The notes beneath the pieces were generated by a model, which saw nothing but the letters and a program-made list of their open reading frames with translations, was not told where the DNA came from and searched no databases. Both the position numbers and the translations under genes were made by a program. This document shows, piece by piece, positions 38,305 to 46,228 of a stretch of DNA of 64,000 nt. Position 1 is the stretch's first letter. Every line of letters starts with the position of its first letter. Location of the stretch: NCBI RefSeq assembly GCF_024972775.1, contig NZ_CP092282.1, positions 1,054,001 through 1,118,000 of the forward strand, read 5' to 3'. The DNA comes from Dehalobacter sp. DCM (GTDB lineage Bacteria > Bacillota > Desulfitobacteriia > Desulfitobacteriales > Syntrophobotulaceae).

Positions 38305-40542
38305 ATGGAAAACCAATGGAAAAAGTTTAACCAGGACGGCAGCTACACAGTAAGAACGTGTGGATGGTCGCCGCCGGGAGATCATCCGGTAGGATGCGGT
38401 ATGAAATTGCACGTCAAAGACGGCAAGCTGCTTAAAGTAGAAGGTGACCCGGAACATCCGATTACGCAGGGTAGATTATGTATTCGTTGTCTGTCACTGC
38501 CGGAATATGTCCATCATCCTCAGCGTATCACCTATCCGATGAAGCGGGTAGGCGAAAGAGGAGAAGACAAATGGCAGCGGATATCCTGGGATGAAGCTTG
38601 GGATATCATTGTAGAAAAGATCAATTACTTTAAAGAAACTTCCGGCATGGAGTCCATCGTAGTATTTGGCGGAACCGGAAGAGAAGCTTGTCTGTATTAT
38701 TATCCTCTCGCCTTTTCTTCGATTGGAACACCGAACTGTTGTTATGCCTTGAGCGGCTGGTCCTGCTACGGTCCCCGCTGCTCGATCACGGACTACATCC
38801 TGGGAGCAGGATATCCTGAGATCGACTTTGCCGGTTATTATCCGGATCGTTATGAGCACGAGGGTTATGTATTACCTAAATATGTTGTGCTATGGGGCAA
38901 AAATCCGCTCATGTCCAACCCGGATGGATTCTTCGGCCACTCCCTCATCGACCTGATGAAGAGAGGAACCAAGATGATCTGTGTTGATCCGAGAATTCAC
39001 TGGCTGGCAACCAGAGCAGAATATGTACTGCAATTGAGACCGGGCTCAGACACGGCTCTGGCGCTTGGATTGCTGAATGTCATTATTAATGAAGAGTTAT
39101 ATGACCGTGACTTCGTAGAAAACTGGACCTATGGTTTTGAAGAATTAAAAGAGCGTGTTCAGGAATATCCGCCGGAAATCGTATCGGAAATCACCTGGGT
39201 ACCCAAGCAAAAGATCATCGATGTAGCCCGGATTCTTGGCACCTGCCATCCCGCGCCGATCCAATGGGGTCTGGCCGTAGACGAAAATCCGAACGGCGTA
39301 CAGCTGGGTCATGCGCTTCTTTCGATCGCAGCCATCACCGGCAATTTGGACGTACCGGGCGGCATCACGTTAGGACCACCGGCTTCGATGTTGGGAAAAT
39401 GGCGTATGGAAGTACGCAGCCAGATGCCGAACGAACTTTGGGAAAAGAGAATCGGTGCTGCCGAATGGCCGGCATTAAGTACAGCTATGGCGACAACGCA
39501 TCCGGACGAAACACTGGATACATTGGAAACCGGCAAGCCGTATAAGCTCAGAATGGGCTGGTTCAACAGCAGTAACTTCATTACCCCGACCTGTTCCGCG
39601 CAGCCGGACAGATGGTACCGGGCATTGAAACAGCTGGAATTCTGTGTTGTACAGGATTGCTTCATGACACCGACCGCGCAAGCCTTTGGTGATATCTTCC
39701 TGCCGCTGCCGACGTTTGCTGAGCATGACGGTGTTGTTATTACGCACTTTGGCCGTAACGCCATCTTCCTTGGAGCCATCAACAAGGCATTTGAAGTCGG
39801 CGAATGCAAGTCGGACATCGAAGTCTGCATCGAGCTGGGTAAGAGACTGCATCCGGAACATTGGCCCTGGAATACGGCGGAAGAGTTCTTTGATGATCAA
39901 CTGAAGCCGGAACTGGGCATTAGCTTTGACGACTTGAGGAACATGGGTGTATATCAACCCAACTACGAATATAAGAAATACGAAAAAGGTCTGCTGCGTT
40001 TTGACGGAGAACCGGGCTTTAACACGGTAACCGGTATGGTCGAATTGTGTTCGACACTCTTCGAATCGTGGGGAGAAGATGCGCTGCCGTACTTCAAGGA
40101 GCCGCATTACGGTCCTAACAGCACACCGGAACTCTTCAAAGAGTATCCGTTTGTTCTCACAACCGGAGCGAGAAAGTTCACCTCCTTCCATTCTGAGCAC
40201 AGACAAATACCGACATTGCGTGAAATCGATCCGGATCCGGTCGTGGAAATCCATCCGGATTCCGCGGAGAAATACGGAATCAAAGAGGGCGATTGGGTCT
40301 GTCTGGAAAACATGTTCGGCAAAGCGAAGCTGAAAGCGCATTTAACCGCGACGATCCATCCGAAGGTTGTCCATGCTACCCACGGCTGGTGGTTCCCGGA
40401 ACAGGATGCGAAAGAACCTCATCTGTACGGTGTATGGGAATCCAACATCAATACCCTGATCCCGCACAAACACATTGGGAAGCTGGGCTTTGGTGCTCCG
40501 TTTAAGAGTCTGATTTGTAAAGCTTACAGGGTCGAAGAATAA
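38305..40542 (+). CDS. DMSO-reductase-family molybdopterin oxidoreductase, catalytic subunit (copy 1)
   Basis: A 745-residue bis-MGD enzyme of the pyrogallol hydroxytransferase / catechol dehydroxylase / acetylene hydratase branch as judged by pattern. The N-terminal cluster site is atypical: Cys19 and His27-x3-Cys31-x27-Cys59 (with Cys62) instead of C-x2-C-x3-C-x27-C. Cys154 in SCYGPR is the likely Mo ligand. MGD-binding segments include VVLWGKNPLMSN, VDPRIHWLATRAEYVLQLRPGSD and the C-terminal ATHGWWFPEQ. No Tat or Sec signal, so it is cytoplasmic. A Shine-Dalgarno GGAAGG precedes the ATG. It pairs with the 111-residue Fe-S protein 30 bases downstream and has no membrane anchor. Substrate unknown. 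Confidence 0.85.
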   Translation: MENQWKKFNQDGSYTVRTCGWSPPGDHPVGCGMKLHVKDGKLLKVEGDPEHPITQGRLCIRCLSLPEYVHHPQRITYPMKRVGERGEDKWQRISWDEAWDIIVEKINYFKETSGMESIVVFGGTGREACLYYYPLAFSSIGTPNCCYALSGWSCYGPRCSITDYILGAGYPEIDFAGYYPDRYEHEGYVLPKYVVLWGKNPLMSNPDGFFGHSLIDLMKRGTKMICVDPRIHWLATRAEYVLQLRPGSDTALALGLLNVIINEELYDRDFVENWTYGFEELKERVQEYPPEIVSEITWVPKQKIIDVARILGTCHPAPIQWGLAVDENPNGVQLGHALLSIAAITGNLDVPGGITLGPPASMLGKWRMEVRSQMPNELWEKRIGAAEWPALSTAMATTHPDETLDTLETGKPYKLRMGWFNSSNFITPTCSAQPDRWYRALKQLEFCVVQDCFMTPTAQAFGDIFLPLPTFAEHDGVVITHFGRNAIFLGAINKAFEVGECKSDIEVCIELGKRLHPEHWPWNTAEEFFDDQLKPELGISFDDLRNMGVYQPNYEYKKYEKGLLRFDGEPGFNTVTGMVELCSTLFESWGEDALPYFKEPHYGPNSTPELFKEYPFVLTTGARKFTSFHSEHRQIPTLREIDPDPVVEIHPDSAEKYGIKEGDWVCLENMFGKAKLKAHLTATIHPKVVHATHGWWFPEQDAKEPHLYGVWESNINTLIPHKHIGKLGFGAPFKSLICKAYRVEE

Positions 40543-40572
40543 GACGACATTAGAGGAATGGAGGGAAAAGCA

Positions 40573-40908
40573 ATGAAGGGATACGGTTTATTAATAGACT
40601 ACGAATATTGCACAGGCTGTCACAGCTGTGAAGTTTCCTGCAAGAACGAGCATAAGATTCCTCTGGGCAAATGGGGGATCAAACTGGCGGAAGTCGGACC
40701 GTTTAAGATCGATGAAGATAAATGGGAATGGAACTATGTTCCTGTACCGACCCAGCTTTGCGATCTCTGTGAAGACCGGATCAACAGGGGAGAAAAACCA
40801 TCCTGCGTGCTTCACTGCTTAGGTCTGGCTATGGACTACGGTCCGGTAGAAGAGCTGGCTAAGAAAATGGCTGCCAAAGGAACAAAGGTCACACTGTTCA
40901 TGCCATAA
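40573..40908 (+). CDS. Small two-cluster [4Fe-4S] electron-transfer subunit (copy 1)
   Basis: 111 residues from the ATG at 40573, chosen because GGAGGG (40559-40564) precedes it; an ATG 15 bases earlier overlaps that site. Cysteine groups are C13-x2-C16-x2-C19-x3-C23 and a later C-x2-C-x11-C-x3-C (CDLCEDR..SCVLHC), enough for two cubane clusters. This is about half a DmsB/NrfC-type subunit. It probably passes electrons between a soluble donor and the molybdoenzyme encoded just upstream. Confidence 0.85.
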   Translation: MKGYGLLIDYEYCTGCHSCEVSCKNEHKIPLGKWGIKLAEVGPFKIDEDKWEWNYVPVPTQLCDLCEDRINRGEKPSCVLHCLGLAMDYGPVEELAKKMAAKGTKVTLFMP

Positions 40909-40975
40909 GCGATGTTTTTGTAAAGCGTCTAATCACTGATTTTGTTACCTTTAGACATTGCTCCTCGTTATATGT

Positions 40976-41006
40976 GCCGTAGGTATCCTTCGGGGATACC
41001 TGCGGC
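40976..41006 (+). terminator. Strong hairpin after copy 1
   Basis: GCCGTAGGTATCC pairs with GGATACCTGCGGC around a short TTCGG-type loop, one G-T pair. There is no adjacent T-run, so it may be a mRNA 3' stabiliser rather than a standard terminator. Confidence 0.55.
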
Positions 41007-41124
41007 CGATCTAGACTTGGTATTTAATTAAGGCAGCTGTTTTTTACCAATTAATTCTTAGCAAGCTGTTTATCTGAAGCAATTATAAAGGACATCCTAA
41101 TTTGAAATATTGTCGCAAAACAAG

Positions 41125-41189
41125 AATGATTGTCTAAACCAATCATTATGCTCAATTTACGGATTTACTAAAATAAGCAATCCTAAAAA
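41125..41189 (+). promoter_or_regulatory. Inverted repeat and AATCCTAAAAA motif upstream of copy 2
   Basis: AATGATTG (41125-41132) and CAATCATT (41140-41147) form an 8-bp inverted repeat. AATCCTAAAAA at 41179-41189 is identical to the motif at 38136 and lies 101 bases before the -24 element; the equivalent distance for copy 1 is 80, a difference of two helical turns. Candidate enhancer. Confidence 0.45.
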
Positions 41190-41279
41190 AAGATAACCCA
41201 TGTGAATCATCACACAGGTTACTAATTTTAAATCCTTTATAAATCCAAGTTCCCGAGCCTTGGGGCATTTTCAGCAAGC

Positions 41280-41295
41280 TGGTACGTTTATTGCA
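41280..41295 (+). promoter_or_regulatory. Sigma-54 promoter, molybdoenzyme copy 2
   Basis: TGGTACGTTTATTGCA: -24 TGGTAC, -12 TTGCA, five-base spacer. It lies about 205 bases before the ATG at 41500, giving a longer leader than copy 1. Confidence 0.8.
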
Positions 41296-41499
41296 ATAGT
41301 TTGTGATGGACGATGCAAGTAGCTGAATATAGCAGACGTAAGTTATGATGACGTAGGCTATTGACCATCTATGATCTTTGAGATCATACCGAGGGGGTGT
41401 AGAGGACTAAGGAAGATCATCGTATAAGGTAATAGTTGGAAAACAACAATGGTCATTCAGAGTATCAAAAATACGAGTTCTTGAAAGGGTGAAAAGCGA

Positions 41500-43737
41500 A
41501 TGGAAAACCAATGGAAAAAGTTTAACCAGGACGGCAGCTACACAGTAAGAACGTGTGGATGGTCGCCGCCGGGAGATCATCCGGTAGGATGCGGTATGAA
41601 ATTGCACGTCAAAGACGGCAAGCTGCTTAAAGTAGAAGGTGACCCGGAACATCCGATTACGCAGGGTAGATTATGTATTCGTTGTCTGTCACTGCCGGAA
41701 TATGTCCATCATCCTCAGCGTATCACCTATCCGATGAAGCGGGTAGGCGAAAGAGGAGAAGACAAATGGCAGCGGATATCCTGGGATGAAGCTTGGGATA
41801 TCATTGTAGAAAAGATCAATTACTTTAAAGAAACTTCCGGCATGGAGTCCATCGTAGTATTTGGCGGAACCGGAAGAGAAGCTTGTCTGTATTATTATCC
41901 TCTCGCCTTTTCTTCGATTGGAACACCGAACTGTTGTTATGCCTTGAGCGGCTGGTCCTGCTACGGTCCCCGCTGCTCGATCACGGACTACATCCTGGGA
42001 GCAGGATATCCTGAGATCGACTTTGCCGGTTATTATCCGGATCGTTATGAGCACGAGGGTTATGTATTACCTAAATATGTTGTGCTATGGGGCAAAAATC
42101 CGCTCATGTCCAACCCGGATGGATTCTTCGGCCACTCCCTCATCGACCTGATGAAGAGAGGAACCAAGATGATCTGTGTTGATCCGAGAATTCACTGGCT
42201 GGCAACCAGAGCAGAATATGTACTGCAATTGAGACCGGGCTCAGACACGGCTCTGGCGCTTGGATTGCTGAATGTCATTATTAATGAAGAGTTATATGAC
42301 CGTGACTTCGTAGAAAACTGGACCTATGGTTTTGAAGAATTAAAAGAGCGTGTTCAGGAATATCCGCCGGAAATCGTATCGGAAATCACCTGGGTACCCA
42401 AGCAAAAGATCATCGATGTAGCCCGGATTCTTGGCACCTGCCATCCCGCGCCGATCCAATGGGGTCTGGCCGTAGACGAAAATCCGAACGGCGTACAGCT
42501 GGGTCATGCGCTTCTTTCGATCGCAGCCATCACCGGCAATTTGGACGTACCGGGCGGCATCACGTTAGGACCACCGGCTTCGATGTTGGGAAAATGGCGT
42601 ATGGAAGTACGCAGCCAGATGCCGAACGAACTTTGGGAAAAGAGAATCGGTGCTGCCGAATGGCCGGCATTAAGTACAGCTATGGCGACAACGCATCCGG
42701 ACGAAACACTGGATACATTGGAAACCGGCAAGCCGTATAAGCTCAGAATGGGCTGGTTCAACAGCAGTAACTTCATTACCCCGACCTGTTCCGCGCAGCC
42801 GGACAGATGGTACCGGGCATTGAAACAGCTGGAATTCTGTGTTGTACAGGATTGCTTCATGACACCGACCGCGCAAGCCTTTGGTGATATCTTCCTGCCG
42901 CTGCCGACGTTTGCTGAGCATGACGGTGTTGTTATTACGCACTTTGGCCGTAACGCCATCTTCCTTGGAGCCATCAACAAGGCATTTGAAGTCGGCGAAT
43001 GCAAGTCGGACATCGAAGTCTGCATCGAGCTGGGTAAGAGACTGCATCCGGAACATTGGCCCTGGAATACGGCGGAAGAGTTCTTTGATGATCAACTGAA
43101 GCCGGAACTGGGCATTAGCTTTGACGACTTGAGGAACATGGGTGTATATCAACCCAACTACGAATATAAGAAATACGAAAAAGGTCTGCTGCGTTTTGAC
43201 GGAGAACCGGGCTTTAACACGGTAACCGGTATGGTCGAATTGTGTTCGACACTCTTCGAATCGTGGGGAGAAGATGCGCTGCCGTACTTCAAGGAGCCGC
43301 ATTACGGTCCTAACAGCACACCGGAACTCTTCAAAGAGTATCCGTTTGTTCTCACAACCGGAGCGAGAAAGTTCACCTCCTTCCATTCTGAGCACAGACA
43401 AATACCGACATTGCGTGAAATCGATCCGGATCCGGTCGTGGAAATCCATCCGGATTCCGCGGAGAAATACGGAATCAAAGAGGGCGATTGGGTCTGTCTG
43501 GAAAACATGTTCGGCAAAGCGAAGCTGAAAGCGCATTTAACCGCGACGATCCATCCGAAGGTTGTCCATGCTACCCACGGCTGGTGGTTCCCGGAACAGG
43601 ATGCGAAAGAACCTCATCTGTACGGTGTATGGGAATCCAACATCAATACCCTGATCCCGCACAAACACATTGGGAAGCTGGGCTTTGGTGCTCCGTTTAA
43701 GAGTCTGATTTGTAAAGCTTACAGGGTCGAAGAATAA
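41500..43737 (+). CDS. DMSO-reductase-family molybdopterin oxidoreductase, catalytic subunit (copy 2)
   Basis: 745 residues, the same protein as 38305-40542, including the atypical Cys19/His27/Cys31/Cys59 site and Cys154. Its leader, Shine-Dalgarno (GAAAGGGTG) and promoter differ from copy 1, so the two copies may respond to different signals or give different amounts. It is followed by its own copy of the Fe-S subunit. The near-identity implies recent duplication or ongoing gene conversion. Confidence 0.85.
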   Translation: MENQWKKFNQDGSYTVRTCGWSPPGDHPVGCGMKLHVKDGKLLKVEGDPEHPITQGRLCIRCLSLPEYVHHPQRITYPMKRVGERGEDKWQRISWDEAWDIIVEKINYFKETSGMESIVVFGGTGREACLYYYPLAFSSIGTPNCCYALSGWSCYGPRCSITDYILGAGYPEIDFAGYYPDRYEHEGYVLPKYVVLWGKNPLMSNPDGFFGHSLIDLMKRGTKMICVDPRIHWLATRAEYVLQLRPGSDTALALGLLNVIINEELYDRDFVENWTYGFEELKERVQEYPPEIVSEITWVPKQKIIDVARILGTCHPAPIQWGLAVDENPNGVQLGHALLSIAAITGNLDVPGGITLGPPASMLGKWRMEVRSQMPNELWEKRIGAAEWPALSTAMATTHPDETLDTLETGKPYKLRMGWFNSSNFITPTCSAQPDRWYRALKQLEFCVVQDCFMTPTAQAFGDIFLPLPTFAEHDGVVITHFGRNAIFLGAINKAFEVGECKSDIEVCIELGKRLHPEHWPWNTAEEFFDDQLKPELGISFDDLRNMGVYQPNYEYKKYEKGLLRFDGEPGFNTVTGMVELCSTLFESWGEDALPYFKEPHYGPNSTPELFKEYPFVLTTGARKFTSFHSEHRQIPTLREIDPDPVVEIHPDSAEKYGIKEGDWVCLENMFGKAKLKAHLTATIHPKVVHATHGWWFPEQDAKEPHLYGVWESNINTLIPHKHIGKLGFGAPFKSLICKAYRVEE

Positions 43738-43767
43738 GACGACATTAGAGGAATGGAGGGAAAAGCA

Positions 43768-44103
43768 ATGAAGGGATACGGTTTATTAATAGACTACGAA
43801 TATTGCACAGGCTGTCACAGCTGTGAAGTTTCCTGCAAGAACGAGCATAAGATTCCTCTGGGCAAATGGGGGATCAAACTGGCGGAAGTCGGACCGTTTA
43901 AGATCGATGAAGATAAATGGGAATGGAACTATGTTCCTGTACCGACCCAGCTTTGCGATCTCTGTGAAGACCGGATCAACAGGGGAGAAAAACCATCCTG
44001 CGTGCTTCACTGCTTAGGTCTGGCTATGGACTACGGTCCGGTAGAAGAGCTGGCTAAGAAAATGGCTGCCAAAGGAACAAAGGTCACACTGTTCATGCCA
44101 TAA
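43768..44103 (+). CDS. Small two-cluster [4Fe-4S] electron-transfer subunit (copy 2)
   Basis: 111 residues, the same as 40573-40908, with the same cysteine groups and internal Shine-Dalgarno. The stop is followed by a strong terminator, then a small gene of unknown function that copy 1 lacks. Confidence 0.85.
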   Translation: MKGYGLLIDYEYCTGCHSCEVSCKNEHKIPLGKWGIKLAEVGPFKIDEDKWEWNYVPVPTQLCDLCEDRINRGEKPSCVLHCLGLAMDYGPVEELAKKMAAKGTKVTLFMP

Positions 44104-44115
44104 GCATGCCATGAT

Positions 44116-44155
44116 GGTACCTCTAAGGGGGGATATCCCCCCTAGAGAACCTTTT
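44116..44155 (+). terminator. Strong GC-rich hairpin with short T-run after copy 2
   Basis: CTCTAAGGGGGG and CCCCCCTAGAG pair around ATAT, with outer GGT/ACC pairing, followed by TTTT. It separates the Fe-S subunit from the 77-residue gene and may lower, rather than abolish, read-through. Confidence 0.8.
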
Positions 44156-44189
44156 GCCTCAATCAATCATTATAGTAGGAGGTAATATC

Positions 44190-44423
44190 ATGAAGAAACC
44201 AGAATTTTTAGCGCTGGATGACGACAGCAAATTGAACTATCTTAATGAAGAAGCCGCCAAGGGACTGTCCTATGGTGATATCTGTGTAGGTATTGGTATG
44301 ACCAAAGAAGAACTTGGTAAAATTGGTTACTATTTTGTTAGAAACAAGTTTATGAAGAAACCCATGAAGGGTTACGGGACAACAGAGCGCAGCGGTAATG
44401 AGTATACCGACAGATTTAAATAA
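44190..44423 (+). CDS. Small protein of unknown function, 77 residues
   Basis: Start at ATG 44190 with AGGAGGT directly upstream; a longer frame from 44154 overlaps the terminator and is less likely. Sequence opens M-K-K-P-E-F-L-A-L-D-D-D-S and contains GLSYGDICVGIGMTKEELGKIGYYF, which reads like a small helix-turn-helix-type helical bundle. No cysteine cluster (one Cys). No family recognised. Placed between the molybdoenzyme pair and the symporter, it may be a maturation or regulatory factor, but this is only context. Confidence 0.7.
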   Translation: MKKPEFLALDDDSKLNYLNEEAAKGLSYGDICVGIGMTKEELGKIGYYFVRNKFMKKPMKGYGTTERSGNEYTDRFK

Positions 44424-44452
44424 TTTCTCCTAAGAAAATCATTTACCAGTTT

Positions 44453-44523
44453 ACAAGCACTATTGTTTTAGCATACGTTCGTTTATCATAGGTATTAAAA
44501 TCAATGCAGGCAATAGTGCTTGT
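44453..44523 (+). promoter_or_regulatory. 13-bp perfect inverted repeat upstream of the symporter
   Basis: ACAAGCACTATTG (44453-44465) and CAATAGTGCTTGT (44511-44523), 45 bases apart, in the 179-base gap before the symporter gene. Could be a large-loop hairpin or two operator half-sites. No sigma-54 promoter is seen here. Confidence 0.5.
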
Positions 44524-44602
44524 CGACTATTATAGCAAAATGGACTGATCATCGTATTTTAATTCTTTGTATCGCTTATTATTTAAATAGGAGGAAGTTT
44601 AT

Positions 44603-45949
44603 ATGGTAGAAAAATTAAAGAATAGCATCGTCAATCTCTATGGTGTTGGCGAATTAGGATTTATTCTCTTAATGACAATGGCGACATCGTACTATTCATA
44701 CTTTATTACCGACGTTGCTTTATTATCGGCTGCGGCTATGGGTACCATTCTCTTAACCGCCAGAATTGTTGATGCGATCTCAGTATTTTTTGCTGGTGGA
44801 ATTATAGAAAAAAGCAACTTGCCATGGGGTAAATACCGTTCCTGGCTCATGATCGGTCCTGTATTTATTGCAATATTCTTTTTAGTGATGTTTTATAATC
44901 CGAATCTGGCTCCTGCTGCTAAAGCGTTGTATTTAGGCATTGCTTATGTCATTGCACACGTTTGTGTTAACCTGTCAACAGTTGCTTACTATACGATGGT
45001 TGCTGTCCTAGGTAAAGATCCTTCGGACAGAATTGTTCTTTCAGCTAGAAGAGGACAAGCAAACGCAGCAGCTAAAGTAATTTTCGGTTTAATTGCCATG
45101 CCTATGGTCATTTTTATCGGCGGCGGAAACGAAGCAAAAGGATTTTTCCTGACAGTACTAATTTTCGCAATTATCATGATGGCTTCGTTCTTCTTGATTG
45201 CTAAAATTTCTAAACCTTACGATCTTCCAAACAACGCCAAAACTACAGGCGCGCCTAAAGTAACTTTAGGTGACATGGGGAAAGCCATCGGGACAAACAG
45301 CCAGCTCCTGCTTCTTATGCTCACGGAAGTTACCCGATTTACAGCGATGTTCGGAACTTACGCGATGGTAACTTACTACTTCAAGTATGTTGTGGGAAGC
45401 ATGCTGATGATATCCATTTTCTTTGTGGCGATTAACGTTGCAATGCTGCTTGGTACCATAGTATCTCAGATACTGGCTAAAAAGATTGATAAGAAAAACA
45501 CGTATCTTACAGGTTTAGTTATTTTCCTTGCCTGTCTTGTTTTAACGTATCTGTTCGCGAATAATGCGACAACATTTATCACGCTTATGGCAATCGGCTT
45601 CTTTGGCTTTGCATTTGGAAACACGTTAAATACTGGTATGTATTCCGATGCTGCGGATTATGCGGAGTGGAAAAATGGTAAAAGTACTAAAGGCGCTGTA
45701 ATGGCGATGTTTACACTCCCGATCAAAATCGGAATTGCCATCGGCGGAGCAGTTGCTGGTTATGGTCTGGCAGGGATTGGCTACGTTGCCAAGGCTCCGG
45801 TTACTCCTGAGTTGATTAGCGGTGTTAAAATGTTAATTACAGCCATTCCTGGAATTGCAGCGATTATTGGAATTATCGTATTGCTCTTCTATAAACTGAG
45901 TGCTACTAAACTTGCGCAATATCAAAAGGAAATAAGAGAAAGAGCATAG
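44603..45949 (+). CDS. GPH-family (MelB-like) cation symporter
   Basis: A 448-residue membrane protein with about 12 hydrophobic segments and the glycoside-pentoside-hexuronide family pattern: FITDVALLSAAAMGTILLTARIVDA near the N-terminus, GKYRSWLMIGP, and GMYSDAADYAEWKNGKSTKG in the second half. The usual substrates are glycosides, so import of a phenolic glycoside or other aromatic-derived substrate is possible but unproven. The Shine-Dalgarno AGGAGG is good. GC and codon use are AT-rich compared with the following methyltransferase gene. Confidence 0.85.
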   Translation: MVEKLKNSIVNLYGVGELGFILLMTMATSYYSYFITDVALLSAAAMGTILLTARIVDAISVFFAGGIIEKSNLPWGKYRSWLMIGPVFIAIFFLVMFYNPNLAPAAKALYLGIAYVIAHVCVNLSTVAYYTMVAVLGKDPSDRIVLSARRGQANAAAKVIFGLIAMPMVIFIGGGNEAKGFFLTVLIFAIIMMASFFLIAKISKPYDLPNNAKTTGAPKVTLGDMGKAIGTNSQLLLLMLTEVTRFTAMFGTYAMVTYYFKYVVGSMLMISIFFVAINVAMLLGTIVSQILAKKIDKKNTYLTGLVIFLACLVLTYLFANNATTFITLMAIGFFGFAFGNTLNTGMYSDAADYAEWKNGKSTKGAVMAMFTLPIKIGIAIGGAVAGYGLAGIGYVAKAPVTPELISGVKMLITAIPGIAAIIGIIVLLFYKLSATKLAQYQKEIRERA

Positions 45950-46134
45950 TATCTCGTTATAGTGTTAATAATTTGGCGGTGAATTTAGTCTTTATCTATA
46001 GATATGAATATACTTAGAAAAGATTAGATTCACTGCCTCCTCTTCTGTCTGAGTATAATAAGCTATTGTTTATAAAATTGCTAAGATTATTATTAAGTTT
46101 GCAATGGGATATTATTTTCATGAAATCATTTTAT

Positions 46135-46177
46135 TTACTGATGGCATCTTACTTACTGATAGCATCTTACTTACTGA
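46135..46177 (+). repeat. 18-bp tandem repeat, about 2.4 copies
   Basis: TTACTGATGGCATCTTAC (46135-46152) is followed by TTACTGATAGCATCTTAC and a partial TTACTGA. It lies just upstream of the palindrome that precedes the methyltransferase operon and could be an operator array. Confidence 0.7.
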
Positions 46178-46184
46178 AATAATT

Positions 46185-46211
46185 TATATCAGCATTTAAA
46201 ATGCTGATATA
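46185..46211 (+). promoter_or_regulatory. 27-bp perfect palindrome immediately before the methyltransferase Shine-Dalgarno
   Basis: TATATCAGCATTT (46185-46197) and its exact complement (46199-46211) around a single A. It ends just before GGGGG (46214-46218) of the next gene. It may be an operator, or a hairpin affecting ribosome access. Confidence 0.65.
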
Positions 46212-46228
46212 TAGGGGGAAAATACATA

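Larger units (their letters stand above)
38303..40910 (+). repeat. Copy 1 of a 2608-bp tandem duplication
   Basis: Identical in layout to 41498-44105 at an offset of exactly 3195 bases, with all overlapping reading frames on both strands giving the same translation; I found no difference on spot comparison. Identity begins 2 bases before the first ATG and ends 2 bases after the second stop codon. Confidence 0.95.
41498..44105 (+). repeat. Copy 2 of the 2608-bp tandem duplication
   Basis: Second copy of 38303-40910. Upstream (41497 and before) and downstream (44106 on) sequences differ from those of copy 1, except for a short TTGAAAGG near the start. Confidence 0.95.

Noticed and set aside
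39475-40341. Long minus-strand ORF inside molybdoenzyme copy 1 (also copy 2 at 42670-43536)
   Set aside because: Mirror of the coding bias of the sense gene; no Shine-Dalgarno or family pattern, and duplicated only because the sense genes are.
38303-44105. Composite transposon as cause of the duplicated operons
   Set aside because: No transposase, IS ends or target duplications border either copy; boundaries coincide with the coding sequence.
46142-46157. TGGCATCTTACTTACT as sigma-54 promoter for the methyltransferase operon
   Set aside because: The -12 element lacks the invariant GC; the sequence belongs to the 18-bp tandem repeat.
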